From Hepsetus odoe (lineage: Eukaryota; Chordata; Actinopteri; Characiformes; Hepsetidae), in contig CM029376.1 in assembly GCA_017165825.1 (NCBI GenBank), positions 16,341,110 through 16,405,109 of the forward strand: a DNA stretch of 64,000 bases. The letters run 5' to 3'. Shown here in pieces: positions 12,286 to 28,000 of this stretch. How positions within the stretch are numbered: position 1 is the stretch's first letter; each line of letters starts with the position of its first letter. The notes below the pieces were generated by a model, which was not told the DNA's origin, searched no databases, and worked only from the letters and a program-made list of their open reading frames with translations. A program made the translations under genes and the position numbers.

Positions 12286-15200
12286 ATGATGGCTGCCCTT
12301 CGTCGGCTCCTCTCATCGGTTCAAAGATACAGCAGCGGGGCAGCAAACTGCCCAAACACCATGCGCTCCCTGAAGCTGCTCGGGACCGGCCTGGGTGTGG
12401 TGCTCGGGGGGGTAGCGGCGTATGAGCTGTGGCTGTCCCGGGACGAGGGGAAACGGGGCGGTGGAATAATGCAACATCAGCAGCAGCGCGGGCTGAGAGC
12501 CCTCCCAGCCGTGGCAGCGAAAGAGAAGGTAAAGCAGTGAAATAACATGGCTAAACACGGCGGGAGGGAGAGGCAGGGTTCAGCCCGCATCGCTGTTTCA
12601 TCCTCCCTCCATCGCGAGTCCTGCAGCGAGAAAAGACGCTGATTTTAAAGCACTTTCTGGTCAAGGCGCTCTCCACCGCGGAGAGGTGCTGAAAAACACC
12701 CTGTAAACCAGGGTTCACTGAAAGCCTTCCCTCAAAACTGTCTGTTTTAACACCCCCACCCAAACGACACCTCTTAATTCCTTTTGTGAAGTGAAATAAC
12801 TGGAAATAAATAAACACATCCTCAGCACAATCTCAAAAATGTCACTTGTTTTAAGTTTTTGCTGGCAGAGTTTAACATTACTGTAAACTGTATAAATATT
12901 TTATGCAGAATATATGCCACACATTTACACATGCCCCACTTTGCTTTATTCTTCTGTAAATTTATTATTTTTAGTAAATAAACTGTAATTGTGCATAAAA
13001 ATGTGCAGAAGTGTGCACTCCTGTGTTGTTTACTGGCAGGAAATCAAAACGTGTAAATCAATCAGGGGAGGACTTACTTTTCCTTGCATACTTTATTTAC
13101 AGATTGTAAAGTCATGGTCAAGGGAGTGTAATGACACATCCTAACATCAAATCAAGCAAACAAACAATCAGATTTAGCATCTTCTCGAGGATGATGCTAA
13201 TGAATAAGATGGACCACACTAGCTCAGCTTGAAAACGTTATAAATTCTGATAAACCAGGAGGAGCTTTATGAAGGTTCTGTATTGACTGAACAAAATGAG
13301 CTCTTAATAACCCCAGTGTTTTCCATTTCTTTAAGTAGAGTCGGGCTAGTGTTATGTTAGCATCTGCTAACATACTGCAACAGTCCTAGTGATTGCAGCT
13401 CTTTCTGATAACTCTCAGAAATGGAGAACACCAGTGATTATCTATCATGTGCACCACAAAAATAAATTTTTCACCATCAGGGATCTGGCTCTCGTAAGAG
13501 TGCTCAAATTGCTTTTGGAAGTTACAATTAAGATTAGGTTTGCTAGGTCACTATGTCACTATATTTTTGATAAGTTTTTTATTTATCATAATAGAAATAA
13601 AGATTATGTCTTTGATATTTTTATTCGTACTGTGGTACTATGCACCACTGTAGGTTACAATATTCTGCTTTTCAATTTTTGAGATTGATTTGAAGATTTG
13701 GTGTGTAGTTCCAAAACGGTTTACAATGGATTGTTTGCCAGGCCGATGTTACCACTTTTCATGAACCCGTTCCTAGACAGAAGCGTATTAAAGCAAAGTT
13801 AAGAGGGAAAAAACAAACCCTATAAGACCAATGCCTACAAGATCTAAAGTCTGAGAGATTAGTGAAAATATTGACCATCCTTCCTTCTACTGAGCTACTG
13901 CTTAATTTATTGCCCTGTGTAAATGCTTGGCATTTTTTCGATAACTCTGGTAAACGGTGGAGATCAAAGGCCCTGATTCCAAAAAGCAGCACTGACAGCA
14001 GTTGTTCAGTTCACTGATTTAGAGAATCCACTCCTTTCTGATCTTAGTGAAAAGGCAAAAGACAAGGCTGCACCCTAATCATGTTCTTGGCATCAGTCCC
14101 TCCAGCAAGTTTGTCCAGTGGTGATCTGTGTGGACTGGCATAAAAAAAAGCCTTCAGCAATTTGTTGGATCATTAAACCATGCAGGGTTGACTCAGTCTG
14201 CTTTGCAGTCTCTCTTACACTGTTTTCCTTTTTTGTCTTTGTTCCCTTATCAACTCGGAACAGGGTTGGGGGGGGGGGGGGCAGCATTAGACGTAACCTT
14301 GACTTGTGGATTGAGACGCTGGAATTCAGGGCTGAGGTAACGGGACACGGCAGCTTGGCAGCAAAGCTGACATTTGATGTGGGTAATAAGTAGCAGGGGC
14401 ACACATTCCCAGGGTGTTTGCTTGGTGCCCAGTGGGCCTGGCTGCCTGCCACCCGGGAAAGACATCAACTCTGTCCTGAAGCGCAGTTATGTGGAGGAAC
14501 CTGAATATAAAAACGCATAAAGAAAATCCTGAACATTTGAGAACATTTGTTTGGGATTGTCTGAATGAAACTGAAATGAAATGAAGCCACTCATGAATGC
14601 AGTGTGAGAGGTCTTGAATGACTGCCTGAGGATTTTCAGTTGGGCAGATTCTACAGAACTGTTCTAGACACTTCAACACTGAGTTGAAGCTGAAGTTGCA
14701 AATGTTCTTGGGAGTAAAATTGTAGGATAAGAATCTTATATTGAATAATTATATTTTAAAAGTAAATGTAACCAAAGGAGTTCTTTGCAAGATTCCATAG
14801 AATAACCATTTCTGTTCCCATAAAGAACTTTACAGTATGTGGTTCTTAAATGAAACATTTTTTGCAAATATGAAGTTTAGAGAAGCTGCAAATGACGTAA
14901 AGGTTCTTGGAAGAACCAAAAGATTAGTGAAGAACATCTGCATTGCATCAGTGTTTATTATTTATCCAAAAAGTTCTTTACACGTACATATCTCTTACAG
15001 AAATAGTTCTTTAGGGAAATTAAATGTTTTTTTTTCTTTGTATCCCCCTCTTTTCAGGGCACATGGAGTGTTTTCAATTTTGCTCGAATCTGTGTTAAAC
15101 TGAAAGACTGTTGTGTGTTTTGTTACAGGCCAATATGCCTGCTGATGACGTGGACATCACAATGTCAGCCCACGAGCACAGATTTCGGCTCTTTAGTTCA

Positions 15201-18200
15201 TTGGAGTATGAAGGACAGCTTTACATGACACCACTGGACTTCATTGAGTCAGTCACTATGAGCGTGCCAAAGAGTAAGTACTCATCCAGAATTCTCACAT
15301 AAAACAACTCTAACCAACAAATATTCCACAGGAAGTGCTTAGAAGCTGCCCGTCGGTTCAAAAGTATAAACAATTAGTTTTTGTTCACAGATATATTTGG
15401 TTAGCTGTGATGCAACACACGTGTTTTCCTACTACCTGGTAGATATAAAGTAGCTATGACTGGTCACTGCTAATGTAGTCATAACACCTGCATGGAGATT
15501 TCCATCTCTGCCAGCATGACAGCTATGCCCCATTTCTGTTACAAAAATCTGTAAAACCATTTCCAAACATGTATTTCTTCTCTCAGGAAGATAGACGTTA
15601 CACACGGTGAACCTTCATGATTTGTTTACATAAATAAAACAAAATTTTATTCCAAGACAATGTTAGAAATACTTTAAAACAATTGCAATTGCATTATTTT
15701 GAAGTTTAATGTAACAAAATAGATTGAAGGGGCAATTTCATGAATGCTAAAGAGTGCTTAAGTATGAGTTTCATCAATATAATAAAAAAAATAATAAATA
15801 AAAATCATCCTGTCCTACCCCACCGGCAACTTTTTAGAAGGCAAATAGTTCTGTTTCGTTTACTGGAGCCTTATTTCAAACATTTCATTCTAGCTTGTTC
15901 CATGCCAGCAAAGTCATGAATGTATTTTTTGATGATCCCTATAATTTGGACTATGTCTCCAGATCTTTCTTCCTTAAAACAGCGCCAGACCATTACCAGT
16001 CCACATGCATGGTTCACTATAAGGACAAAACAGTCTATGCTTGCCCTTTCCCCTGTCTGTTGATATAAACCCAGTGTAGTCTCTTTTTACTGTTAAACAG
16101 AGAACTAAGTAAGGTTTTCCTGGCAGCAACTTAATCATTTTGAAAAAATGTTGTTCATTTAGCATTATTTATTGTTTGCGCTCCCTTTCGTCTCCCTTAA
16201 AAACGACTCATGTAAGTGTAAAGATACATATACTCTGACTTAATGAAAAAGCAGTCCAGGTTGAAACTCTCCTTATGACATCAGGGTGGTTACCGTGCTG
16301 TAGGCTGAATAGTTGGATACTCTTCAGTTGTGAGTTTTTGTGACAACAACCATCTGTTTCATGAGATCCTTTAAAAGTTCTGAATGTATGAAGTTAACCG
16401 AAGATTTCAGGGGGAACGTGTTCAAATCACAGCAACTTAGAAGCAGTTCTTATGCAGCTAAAAGTTGTTGCTTTGAAATTGGGTGCACAGCTTTATCATG
16501 TACATGTTAGCTGTAAGCTGAGAGTTGGACTTCCTGGAATCTTCAGAAAGGAATAAAATGTGAACTCTTATATGAAGGGCACATTGCATCACTGCTTCAA
16601 GCACATTTTTTTAATGGCATATGCTCAAAAAAAGGCATAATGGTATTTATGGTTTTATGCCGTGGCTGTAAAGTCTGTTTTGAGTGCACTCTAACTGTGT
16701 ATGTTGACCAGAGGGCTATTAAGCATAATTGAATTTTACTGTGTAAACTTAGGATATTAGTCATATATTAACTTCTCATGGTTTTGTTTTGTTTTTGTGT
16801 GTGAACTAAGACGTTTTAAATGCTTCACATCTTTCTGTGAAATCTCTGATCCAGTTGCTTTATGTATGTGAATTTGAAGGAGGGTTCAGTACATCATGTT
16901 ATAAAAGGGCTGAGGCTCTAGGATGGTTTTGGGCTCAGTTGCTGTAAAAAGCAGTCTTTTTAGATGCACCTGCATTTTGATGGAACAGGCTCTCGTGCTC
17001 TTTTTGCAGACTCATGGCTGATTTTGCAGCTCATGGAGAAAAGCTTCATGCCTTTAGACAAAATGCTGAGAGAGGATGAGTGCGCCCAGCCAGTCAAGTA
17101 TTTTATGACCCCTCTGCCTTATCGCAAGGGCATGGCCTTGTCATTCCTTTGGAACTTGCATTCACAATATTTAACAATAAGATCACCACATTGCTGTCAT
17201 TGGTGACTGAATTTAGGATGTAGAACAGTGCAGTTAAACAGATTACACAGTATTGTGTGTTAATGTACAATCTGTTGATGTGCTTTATGCTGACATCTAA
17301 TGACAATGCTAAATGCAGATTTTCATATTTGCTATAAAAGTGCTTTCTTTTTCAGAAAAGAAGTTTTGGAGATCCTTGACGAAACAGGTCTGTTAGAATA
17401 ATCTTACCCATTGTTTCTCTGATTTAAATGAGAAATCTGGTAATAAAAAAAAAAACTTTTAAAAGGATTTGGAGAAGATTCTGTCAGACACTCCTCCTGT
17501 TTGGAAAGGATCGTCTAGATTTTTCAGAAGCTTGAGTGAGAGAGGTAAGAATTCACAATAAATTTTGTTTTATATTTGGTTTCCAAGAACGGACACTCAC
17601 ATTTACACTGACGCCAAGCAGACAGTTTCATCCAAATAAGCATGTATTAAAAAGTATTAACAATCTAAAAGAGAATTTTTTTTTTTTACAATAATCTGAA
17701 GGCTTTTATAATTGAGATTTCAGTAATCTCCTTTTATCTGTCATGATAATAAGGGTAAAATGGTGTTAAATCTGAAAAAAAAAAAAAATCTTTACAACAC
17801 ACTTTATGCTCTCTGACAATAATGTGTTTGTGGGTTTGTAACTTTAGCTGATTTAAAAAATGAATAAATAAATACTACCTGAAACTTGTAAGTACGTTCA
17901 GTGTTTCAGTATGTAAAGTACAGACATGTGTGGTTTGAGAAATACCTTTAATCTCAATTATTGTACAAGAGGCATCAATGGACATCAGACAGCACATTTG
18001 TAACCATTTCTGGAAATAAGAGCCAATGTGGAATCTTTAGAGGCGCTACCCATCACCACCACTGAAATTCTGAGGTTTCTCTACAGTGCATCATTTCACA
18101 TAAAACCCTGAAAGTAAGTTTACATCAGATTTAGAAAGAACTTCTCTTTAAGAGAGGTTGTGCTTGTCGGATGGAGGTGACCCTTTGGAGAGTTGAAAAG

Positions 18201-21200
18201 CAATGAGAAGTGTTGTTTGATGATTCGGTCCTTGTTGCAATAGCAAACCAGTGGAATTATCTGAGCAGGAGTTTGGTCAAAGATGTTTGTCAGGCTCTAA
18301 CGCGAGAGTTAGAGAAAGGCTCCGAACACAAGAATGTTTATGTACCATTTTTATTTCCCTATGAAATTACTAAAATTAAGTTCTAGTTGGTTGGCAGAAT
18401 ATCTAGTCTCATTTTTGAATGTAGCAGAAATGTGCCTTTGCTCCAGCCTGAGCTCAGATATGAAGGTGACAAATATCCCTTGCATACCACGTAGCACCTT
18501 AAATAGAATTCAGCAGGGTGGAAACTGGAGTACAACACATACCACAGCCAAACAGTAATTCACATATTACTCAGGCCTCTAATGACAGTGTTACAGTTCT
18601 GCTGGTCTGGTTCATGGCATGCACACTGGAAAAAGTGGTGTACTGAATCATTAATTTTTGGTTGGGTGTTGGTGGTCTAGTGGTAGGGTGCTCGTCTATG
18701 GACCAAGAGGTTGCAAGTTCAAATCCCACCTCCAGCACCACCATCATTCCTGAGCAAGACCCTTAACCCCAAGTTGCTCCAAGGGGACTGTCCCTGTAGT
18801 TAAGAAGTGTAAGTCGCTCTGGATAAGAGCGTCTGCTAAATGCCGTAAATGTAAATGTGTGGTCCACTATAAAGAGAAGTGATTCTCAACCTGTATTGGC
18901 ATGGTGGTTATAGCGCTGGGCTATAGGTTTTTTTTTTCTTTTATCGTAATAATTGGTTGTAATATAGACATTTAGCCAATCTCACCGAACTGCGTCAAGT
19001 TAGGTACTCAGGTGATATTTTTCACTTTTTTTAAGTTTGGACAAAAAAAGGCTTTTCATCTATGAGTTCCCATGATGGTCCGTGCAAGCATGACTGATTT
19101 TTAGGCTATTGATGTAATTATACAAAATAGTTTGGGCTAGGATATAATGTAGTTTTTCTATAGTAGCTTATCAGTAAATGATCATCTTAATCGTGCAGTT
19201 CAAAGTCAAAGCAGAAAAGAAGGATCAACAGGCTGAACATAAATTGTTTTTCCCAAACAGTTTAGGAAACTGTCTCCAACCACTGTGGTTAAACTTGTGC
19301 CAGGAATCAGTTTAAGGTGTACTGTTGCATTATAGGCTGCACAGCAGTACATTTTCCCATCCAAGTTCCAGCGCTGGAACCTGGGTTTTAATTACCTGTT
19401 AAATTCTGAAGGTGCACTTAGTTTTTTTTTTTAAGAATGGCTGGAGCTATAAACAAAGCCTTACTTCAGATGACAAGAAAAGCTGTTTGAACTTTGCAGT
19501 GTTGAGACTTGTCCTAGTGACAGCCCCCCCAATCACACAGGACAGTATGAATACTAAGAATGGCATTGGATTACAGCTCTCACACTGAGACTCTTTGCGA
19601 ATTGTTTCAGTGGATCTTTGTATTCCTGACAGGATCTACTTGAGGATATGGGCTTGGTTTCTTTCTGCAAGTTTGAAGGTGTGTGATTTCTTGTCTGGAA
19701 GGTTGCAAAAAACCATTTACCTTCTCAAACACATTAGGCCTTAATAAAAGTGCTTTATTGTTTTGATGCATTGTTTATGTAGCTCATTGGCCAGAGTCAA
19801 ATCCCTGTTTTATTTAAAGCTAGTGCGGCCACACATGAGTCTCCATAAAGGTGCTACAATGCTAAATATGTCTCAAAGATCTTACAAATGTATAGATATA
19901 TACTATAGATGCACTTTTTCATGCTTGTATAGACAATTTTCTTTTGTCCTCTCCACTAAGCATACCTATGTTCTTTTTCCCACAACACTCAAAGCAGTCA
20001 CCCTGAACTATCTTTGCTCCATGTCACTATCTTTGCCTGCAAACAAAAGCTTGGGAATGCTTTCAGTAGCTGCAACAATTCTCCTTAAGTCTCTCCTGGG
20101 CAGAGGCCTGACAGTTGCTCTTCCTTTTTTGCTTTCCGCACAACAAAAGGACTAGTAGGCCTGAAAGAAGAACACAAACCCCACATCAGCCGTTCACAAT
20201 CAGTGACAGATCACTCGAGAATGTTTTACACCTAGGAAAACAAACAGAAGTTGGCCCAGGAGCCAGGCGCTTTGGGCTGGTTTTGTTTGGGTTTGTGTCC
20301 AGCCTGATTACTTGACTTTTAGTGTCTCTATTTGTGTAGAAAGAACACCAAATAGGAGTTAAAAAGGGAATCCCCTTAGATGTTATCATCTGGAAAAAAG
20401 CAGGGATGCTAAGTTTTAAGTGAAATGTGATAGTTTGTTTGATTTTAAGGGGGTCTTTTAGGATCAAAAGTTGTTTCAATTGTTAAGGGAAATGCATTAT
20501 GTGCTGTTTTCCAGGCATCATCTCATACACAGAGTATCTCTTTCTTCTTTGCATTTTGACAAGTGAGTATGTGTTTTTCTTGTATCTTTTCTGCTTTCGA
20601 AATCGGGATTAACCTCTTTATATAAACAGCATGTTCTAGTGTTACTTTTGTACCTGTCAAATCTCAGCATTTGCTTTTTCTCATTTTCTAGAGCCTCACG
20701 CAGGCTTTAGAATAGCTTTCAACATGTTTGATGCAGATGGCAATGAGATGGTGGACAAAAGGGAGTTTACGGTGGTATGCTTTTGTCTTTTCCTTTGGCT
20801 TTTCATAAATATATATCTATACTCCTGTGATGATCCCAGTGTGCTGTACACATAGATGTTTCTCATTTAGCTGGAAGAAATATTTCGTAAGAAAAATGAC
20901 AAAAAGGAAAGAGATGGAGATTCTGACAGCTCTTCTCAATTGGTAAGGGAAGTGTTCATCTTTGTCTGTCCTTTTAGCAATTCGTACTGAGACATGTTTT
21001 ACAGTCTTCAGTGAGATAAATAACTGCCATGTCTATAGGAAGTGTTTAGTCAGGCATGTTAGAGTTTGAACAGGGTGACTAAGAATGCAAATGAGTAATA
21101 TGAGATTATGAGTAATAGTTTTTATGAAAGATGCAAATGTTGCAGGCCTGTATGAAAAAAGAGTGGAAGAAGTGTAACTGAGTTAAGTCAAAGTACGGGA

Positions 21201-22032
21201 ATTGTGCTAAAATCTTTCTTAAACAAAATGGAAACACGAGGCAAAAATATACTCAAGATAGCCTTTATATATTAAATTTTTATATATAAAATATTTATAC
21301 ATGTGTAATGAGGTGGTGGGTGTGATAGTTACTAGTGAGTGGCACTGGTCTTAACACATGCAAAATTTGGCAGGTTTATATTACACTGATATACATTTGA
21401 TGAGATGTTTTGCTAAAAGTAAATATTACAAAGGCTAAATGTAAAAAGTGCACAGTAATTGTACAGTTTACTACTAAGTTAGTAACAGTATACTATTACA
21501 TGTCTAACTATTTCCACTCCTGAATATGGAATCTTGCAACATATAGATTTCAGAGGTGTCAACTAGAAGAAACATGTATCCATTTTCTTTCCTGTTTTCT
21601 GCATGCCACCGTCGTATGTCGTCTTCAAGAGTGTGGAACTGTATGGATATCAAGGTTCTGTCAGCAGTGCTGTATGTATTTGATAAGCCTATTAATGATT
21701 AAGAGCATGTTTTTGGTTCTTGTTCTCAGTCTGCCTATGGATGTGCATGGTGCACAATTAAATTTGTAATCTGAGTTTTAGTAACATCACAGCATGTCCA
21801 ATTTAGGATGATCTCTATACCAGGAACACTAGTATGAAGTAGAAGAGGCAGGCTTTTAAAAGAATTGCACTCTTAATAATGAAGGTGCCAAAGAGGTTCT
21901 GTAGTGCAGTGCCATAGAAGAACTACCTTTTAAGCTCTAATAACTCTAGATTGACTTCAAGTGGACCGGAATAAATTACTCAGATCAGCCCTGCTTTAAA
22001 TGTTTCTCTAGAACTTTTGTTTTTTATTCTAT

Positions 22033-22064
<32 letters not shown>

Positions 22065-25000
22065 CAATCATTTTTTTTAAATAAATGCAAGTCAAGGAAA
22101 CAAATTTAGGAAACCTTATTTTTAAGAGTATATTCTACTTACTCAAGCCTGTATCTTCTCAGTCAGGAACAGAGCAATGTCATTTTGCCATCTAGTGTGT
22201 AATGTTTGGATAAAGTCAAAATGACCCTCATTTGTGCCTCTGCCTCAGAAAAGAGAAGGACAATGCAGCCTTAATGGATCTCAAACTGAAATGCAAACTG
22301 AAACATGTCTCATTGTGTGGCAGCGCTGCCGAAAAGCACAGAGAGGAGAACAGATGATTTATGTTACTTTTCTACTGTCAGGTGGCTTTCGCTGAGGCAT
22401 GGTCCCAGAGATTTCACTTAAAAGGCCCTCACCTGAAGACAGGCAACTCCTCTAGGACCCCCATGTTTTATTTTTACAGTTATTTGAAAAGTGGTATTTG
22501 GGCTCAGATTACCTTTTTGTGATGGCCTGACCATGAACAGCAGCGTGCCACTCACAGCTAACACCTGAAGAATGAGCCAGTTCCAGTAGAGAACAGCACA
22601 GCTGGCTTTAAAAAAATCTTACTCAGGTTTTCTTTAACGGTGCTTTTTTGTCTTTTGAAATCCCACCCACCATGAATTACTCTTCATCGCAGTCTTTGAG
22701 TCCTATGATTGATAATAATGCAAGGAATAGGAGATGATATATGAACAGTATAAACATTTTTCACTGCTTGGAGCAGAATTTCAAAGGATCATTGTTTTAA
22801 TCCTTAAGAGCTCGTTGCCTTACTGACTGAACCTGTGCATGTAGTCATAAATCCATCATTTTGTTTATTGAGCTATAAAGCACTATGGAAGCACTGTGTT
22901 TTATCAGGTGCATTGCTTTTCTAAAGCCATGCAACACAGTGAAGATGAAAAAATAATGTAACAAGAAAAAGCATTAAAACCACAGAAAAACAAATTAAAA
23001 TGAAATGACAGAATACTATCATATGTCTCTTTGATCATTCTAGGGAAATTGCTTCTTATATACTGACAGTTGAAAGGCATGGGCCTTTGATTTTAGTGAT
23101 GTTGATTCCTGACGACTGATCGTACAGCGTTGCAGATGGAAAATAATTTCTAGAAGATTGTCAAATCAGGCAGTATTATTAGAACAATATTATTAAAACT
23201 GTTTTTTATAAAAGTCTTAGAGAAGCACTGGGCATGGGTTCTTCAAAGGAGATTTCTGGGAAGATGACATAGGGGTACACTAAAGCTTTTTTTTTGTTTG
23301 TCTTTAGCCCAGTTTTTGCAGCTACTGTTTTAAAAGCCAATGAAAATCAGCAACAGCTACTTTAATAACCAATAAATCCAGGTTAACAGTCTCGTTACTG
23401 ATGTTTGCAATCTCCCTAAAGATGTTTTATTTGCCATAAATTTAGTGAACTCGGTTATCACCACAGGTAATAATTTTCCTGTATTTAGACAAGAACAAAA
23501 AAGCCTGTTGACTTAAATACACTTATAACTGAGACCGATGGGCAGTTGTTTCAGTGTTCCTTTACAATTTACAAAATACACAATTTGCTCAACCTCTGAC
23601 CTTCTCTGTTTTGTCGTTGTGTGAATTTGTGTTGTAGCCTGCATTTCTGTGTGCATTTTATGCCTGTTTTGAAGCCTTTAACAGCTATACTTCTCAAATG
23701 CAGGTCCTTAAAAAAGAACAGCATCATACTGAACCCAGAAGCTTCTGGGATGTGCTGAAGAAGGGTGCAAGGATAGTTCTCTTTTCAGATCTGGTGGAGG
23801 TACAATAATTGTCTCAGTCTTTTGACCTCAGTATGGTAGTTTCTTTTGTGAATGGCTCCTGTTTCTTTTGTGTTGTCGTGTAGTTTATGTATGTGTTTCC
23901 CTCTGTGTCCTTTATGAGTGCCAGTGCAAAATACAAGCAATTGTTGAACTTTGTCACAAAAACCAAAGCTGCTCAGTCTGATGATTTGGGTACAGACAGT
24001 TTACATATCTAGGCTCCACTCACAAGGATGGATCGAATCCCTCACAACCTAATGAGTTAATCTTAGGTAAGCATAAAAGGAGTTTGGATAGTTTGTTTGA
24101 ATAGATCGGGGCCTGATGCACTGCCCCTTTGGATGCATTTTGTCTATTTGTAAAGTATACAACTAGATAACATAATAAACCATAAACTCAATGGGTTTTA
24201 AGTCTGATGTAATCGTATTTGTTTGAGTGGGATTTTGTTGTCAAATGTCACATGCTTAAGGTTGTAGCACTGATTTGTCAATTCAAAGCACTCTAGAGAC
24301 TATTAAAGGCTAGTGTGCATACAGTTACTAGCTCCAGTATATATTTTTTGTTTTTGTCATATTTTAAAGCAATGGCTCTTAGAATAACGTACTGCAGGAG
24401 TATGTTCCTGAGGGATAAAGCATCATCATCGTCAGTAACAAATCCAGCCTGAAACGCCATTCATATGCTGTATGCAGATTTTTTGCATGGGTAACATGTT
24501 TGCTGTATAGCATGGCTGCTCCTTATTCTGTCCCTGCTGTTACTCAACAGACTACTCAAATAACATTCAAACACTGTAATGAATCCACTGAAATGGCCAG
24601 CTCTTGACACTCAACAAGACACATCTCAAACATTCTTAGAGTGCAAAGCAAGGATCCCATTTATGGATGTAAGGCAGTGGTATTTGATTCATACAATAAT
24701 ACTAAACAGAATCAGTGTGCCTTCTTCACCTCACATTTGTCTACACATCCTGTGGATAAACCATTTTGAAAGTGTGTGATTTATTCATTCTGCTGTTGAT
24801 GCTGAGCAATTTGCTATTGCCTTTACAGCATGTGCAAGAAAATATCACAGACACAACTCTGTTGGTGCATTTCTTTGGAAAGAAAGGAAAAACTGAACTG
24901 AACTTTGAAGACTTTTACAGGTAAAAGATTAGAACTTCTGTCCACAGCTCGGCCAAAAATCAGCCAATTATTGCTTTTTCCAGGCTTAAGTATATTTGCT

Positions 25001-28000
25001 CAACATTATTAACATTATTAAATATAGTTTTTTTGGGAAAAAATTCTGTTTTTGTTACATAATAACTGGTAAATCAGCCTCACAATGCATTGCCACAATT
25101 TTTCACATGAGTTCATTTTAATAGAAATTTATTTTTTAAATAAAAGCATTAGTTTCAATTATAATCATTTATTTTTGTCCTTCAGTTTTGCTTTCCTTTC
25201 CATACATCCCCAAAAAATGTAATGTCACATTAAATGACATGAAAAAGAGGGAGGGATAGACCTTCAGAAGAATAAAGTTGACAAGTATTCAGCATCCTTA
25301 ATAGTGTGCATCAGGCGTAATATGCCCCGTGCCCATTGTCATGCAAAATAGACAGTTTTAGGATTTTAGTAATAGTCACAAAAAGCTCCCACTGTGACCC
25401 ATGTACTAAGGAAAGTGAGAAACAAATGAAAGATGGCAATTATTTTTTAAGTCATTATACCTTACAGTATAAAGTGAAAGCAGTTTTTGCAGACTTCCCC
25501 CTGGATTTATTTGATAAAGCTGTCACTTTCTGAATGTGAAGCTGAGAAGCTACTCATTGTCCTTTACATTTGAAGGACTTTTCAGTAAATATGTGTTGCC
25601 AGGTTAGTGCTGCTAATTATCAGATGTTATTTCAATTTTGGCATAATAATGCTAAATATATTTATCTTGTTTGCTGATAAATAGTCATTTTTCTACTGGA
25701 TCTGTGTCTTGCTGTATCGACAGATTCATGGACAATCTGCAGACAGAAGTGCTGGAGATCGAGTTCCTGGCTTATTCTAAGGGCATGACCACCATCAGTG
25801 AGGAGGACTTTGCTCGCATCCTGCTGCGCTATACCACTGTAGACAACATCAGCAGCTACTTGGAGAACGTGCGTCACAGCATACCAGATGAGAAGGTAAA
25901 GCTTTTGCTCTTTTGCTCTTTTCTTCCTGTCTTCTGACGTGACTCTGCTCGCCACAGCTCACTGATCTTTGACAGGCCCGTATGTACAAGCATGCCCCTA
26001 CTGCAGTGCGGAGCGAAAGCAGGCTTTTTAAAAGTGGTGTCAAGAGTTACCATAACTGGCATAGGATTACTACACTCCAACTTTCTATGATTTTCTCATT
26101 GTCATTTGTAAACCAGTATACCAAAGGTATTTAATGACCTGTCTTTGTATATTTGTTTTATTTATTTATTTTTCTACACAAGACACATTAACCGATCCAA
26201 AGTTAAAGGCAACTATATTAGGTGTTTTAACAGTTTTCCGCAATTCTGAAGACAGTTTAGATACAGACAGACTCGAGAACGAAAATGAACTTACATGCAG
26301 ATGAATTGACATCCAAAATAAAATATAGGCCTTTGCATTAAAAAGTATAAAAACAGCATAATAATTATTAATAATATGCAAATAATAAAGTATCACAAGG
26401 TGATTAATAATGGCATAAATGGAATTGTTAATAATTATAAATCTCAGTGTATGAGTGCTCATTCATTATCAGCCTCCTATTATCCACATGTCTGTATCCT
26501 TTAAGATATGACAAGCAGTATTCTGTGTATGCTTCTGATTCTATGTTTTGTTTTGGGAAAAGTTGCCCAAGATGTTCTGATTACATTGTACAATACTGCT
26601 CCCTCAAGAGGTCTGATTTTGTTCCCACTTCCTCACTACTTGTCACAGATTTGCTCAAACTGTATAGCATAAATCAATGCATATACTCATTTGGGCTCGA
26701 AACATGTGACACAAAGTCTATTTCAAAAATTAGAACTCTTGCATTTAAATTTATTCTCTATACAAACTGACCCATACATTGAGAGGTTGCAAGTTTTTTA
26801 CAACTTTTTAGGTGTCTGTTGGTAGATGGCCATTGACGATGAAGTGTGTCTTGTTGAGTTAAGCGATATTTTAATGCAGTTCAACTTGTAACAACAGCAA
26901 AGCGTCACACGTTACTCATTAGTTCATTTGTAAAACAGACACAAGAACGGCCTCACGCTAAGAAAAGGCTCTAGTGCCTGGAAATGGTTGAGTGAGGTTC
27001 AAAAGACTTCTGGGCTGGTAATCTGCTAGCCTTGAGATGTTTTGGATAGATTCCTTTTGTTTTTGTTTATGTGAGAATAAGGTTAATCTTCTTTAAGAAA
27101 AAATCTGCAAACAGCTTGACCCTTTCTTAAAGCCTTCAATCCCAGGGCGCTGACAGCTCCCAGTCACAGGGCTGTATCAGGACTCGGGCGGGTACACTTT
27201 GACTGTTTGACTAAGTTATTTTCTGCCTTTAGATCTGTTATCTGTCTGATGGCTTCAAGGTCCTGTAGACACTTAAAGATTCCTGATTGAGAGAGTCAGG
27301 TTCAGATAATGCTTGTTCAGAGCTCTGGATTTATTATCAGAAACATTATTCCAAGTGTTGGGACACCTTTTGGAGAGTCATTCATTTAATGAGTTTTCTC
27401 CCATGATGGCAGCTTTCATATCAGTAAATCTTTTTTTTTTATTTTATTTATCTAGATTTTTTATTTATGTCATGCTAAGAAGAGCCTCTGAAGGTTTTTT
27501 TTTATTATTATTAAAAAGTGCATCTTCTTAGTAGTGCAGAATTAATTCTTTTCATTGAGCTACAAAGTTAGCATGAAGGCATTCTGATGTTTTGGTTGTT
27601 TGTTTCTTATAGGGGATCACTTTTGAGGAATTCAGGTCCTTCTTTCAGTTCCTTAACAACTTGGAGGATTTTGCCATCGCCATGCAAATGTACAACTTTG
27701 CAAGTCGATCAATTGGACAAGGTAGAAGGAATCAGGAATCCAGACCTCTAATAGGATTAAATATGCAACATTATTCACCCTACATACATGGCTTTCAGCC
27801 CCCTTTTAGTGTCCTTTTGAATGAATTTGAATGAGCTGCTCTTCTACCATTCTTCATGTTAACTTTGTATTTGACTTGCAGATGAGTTTACCCGTGCTGT
27901 TTATGTGGCGACGGGCCTTAAACTCTCTAGACACCTTGTCAACATCGTCTTCAAGATATTTGATGTAGACCACGATGACCAGCTGAGCTACAAGGAGTTC

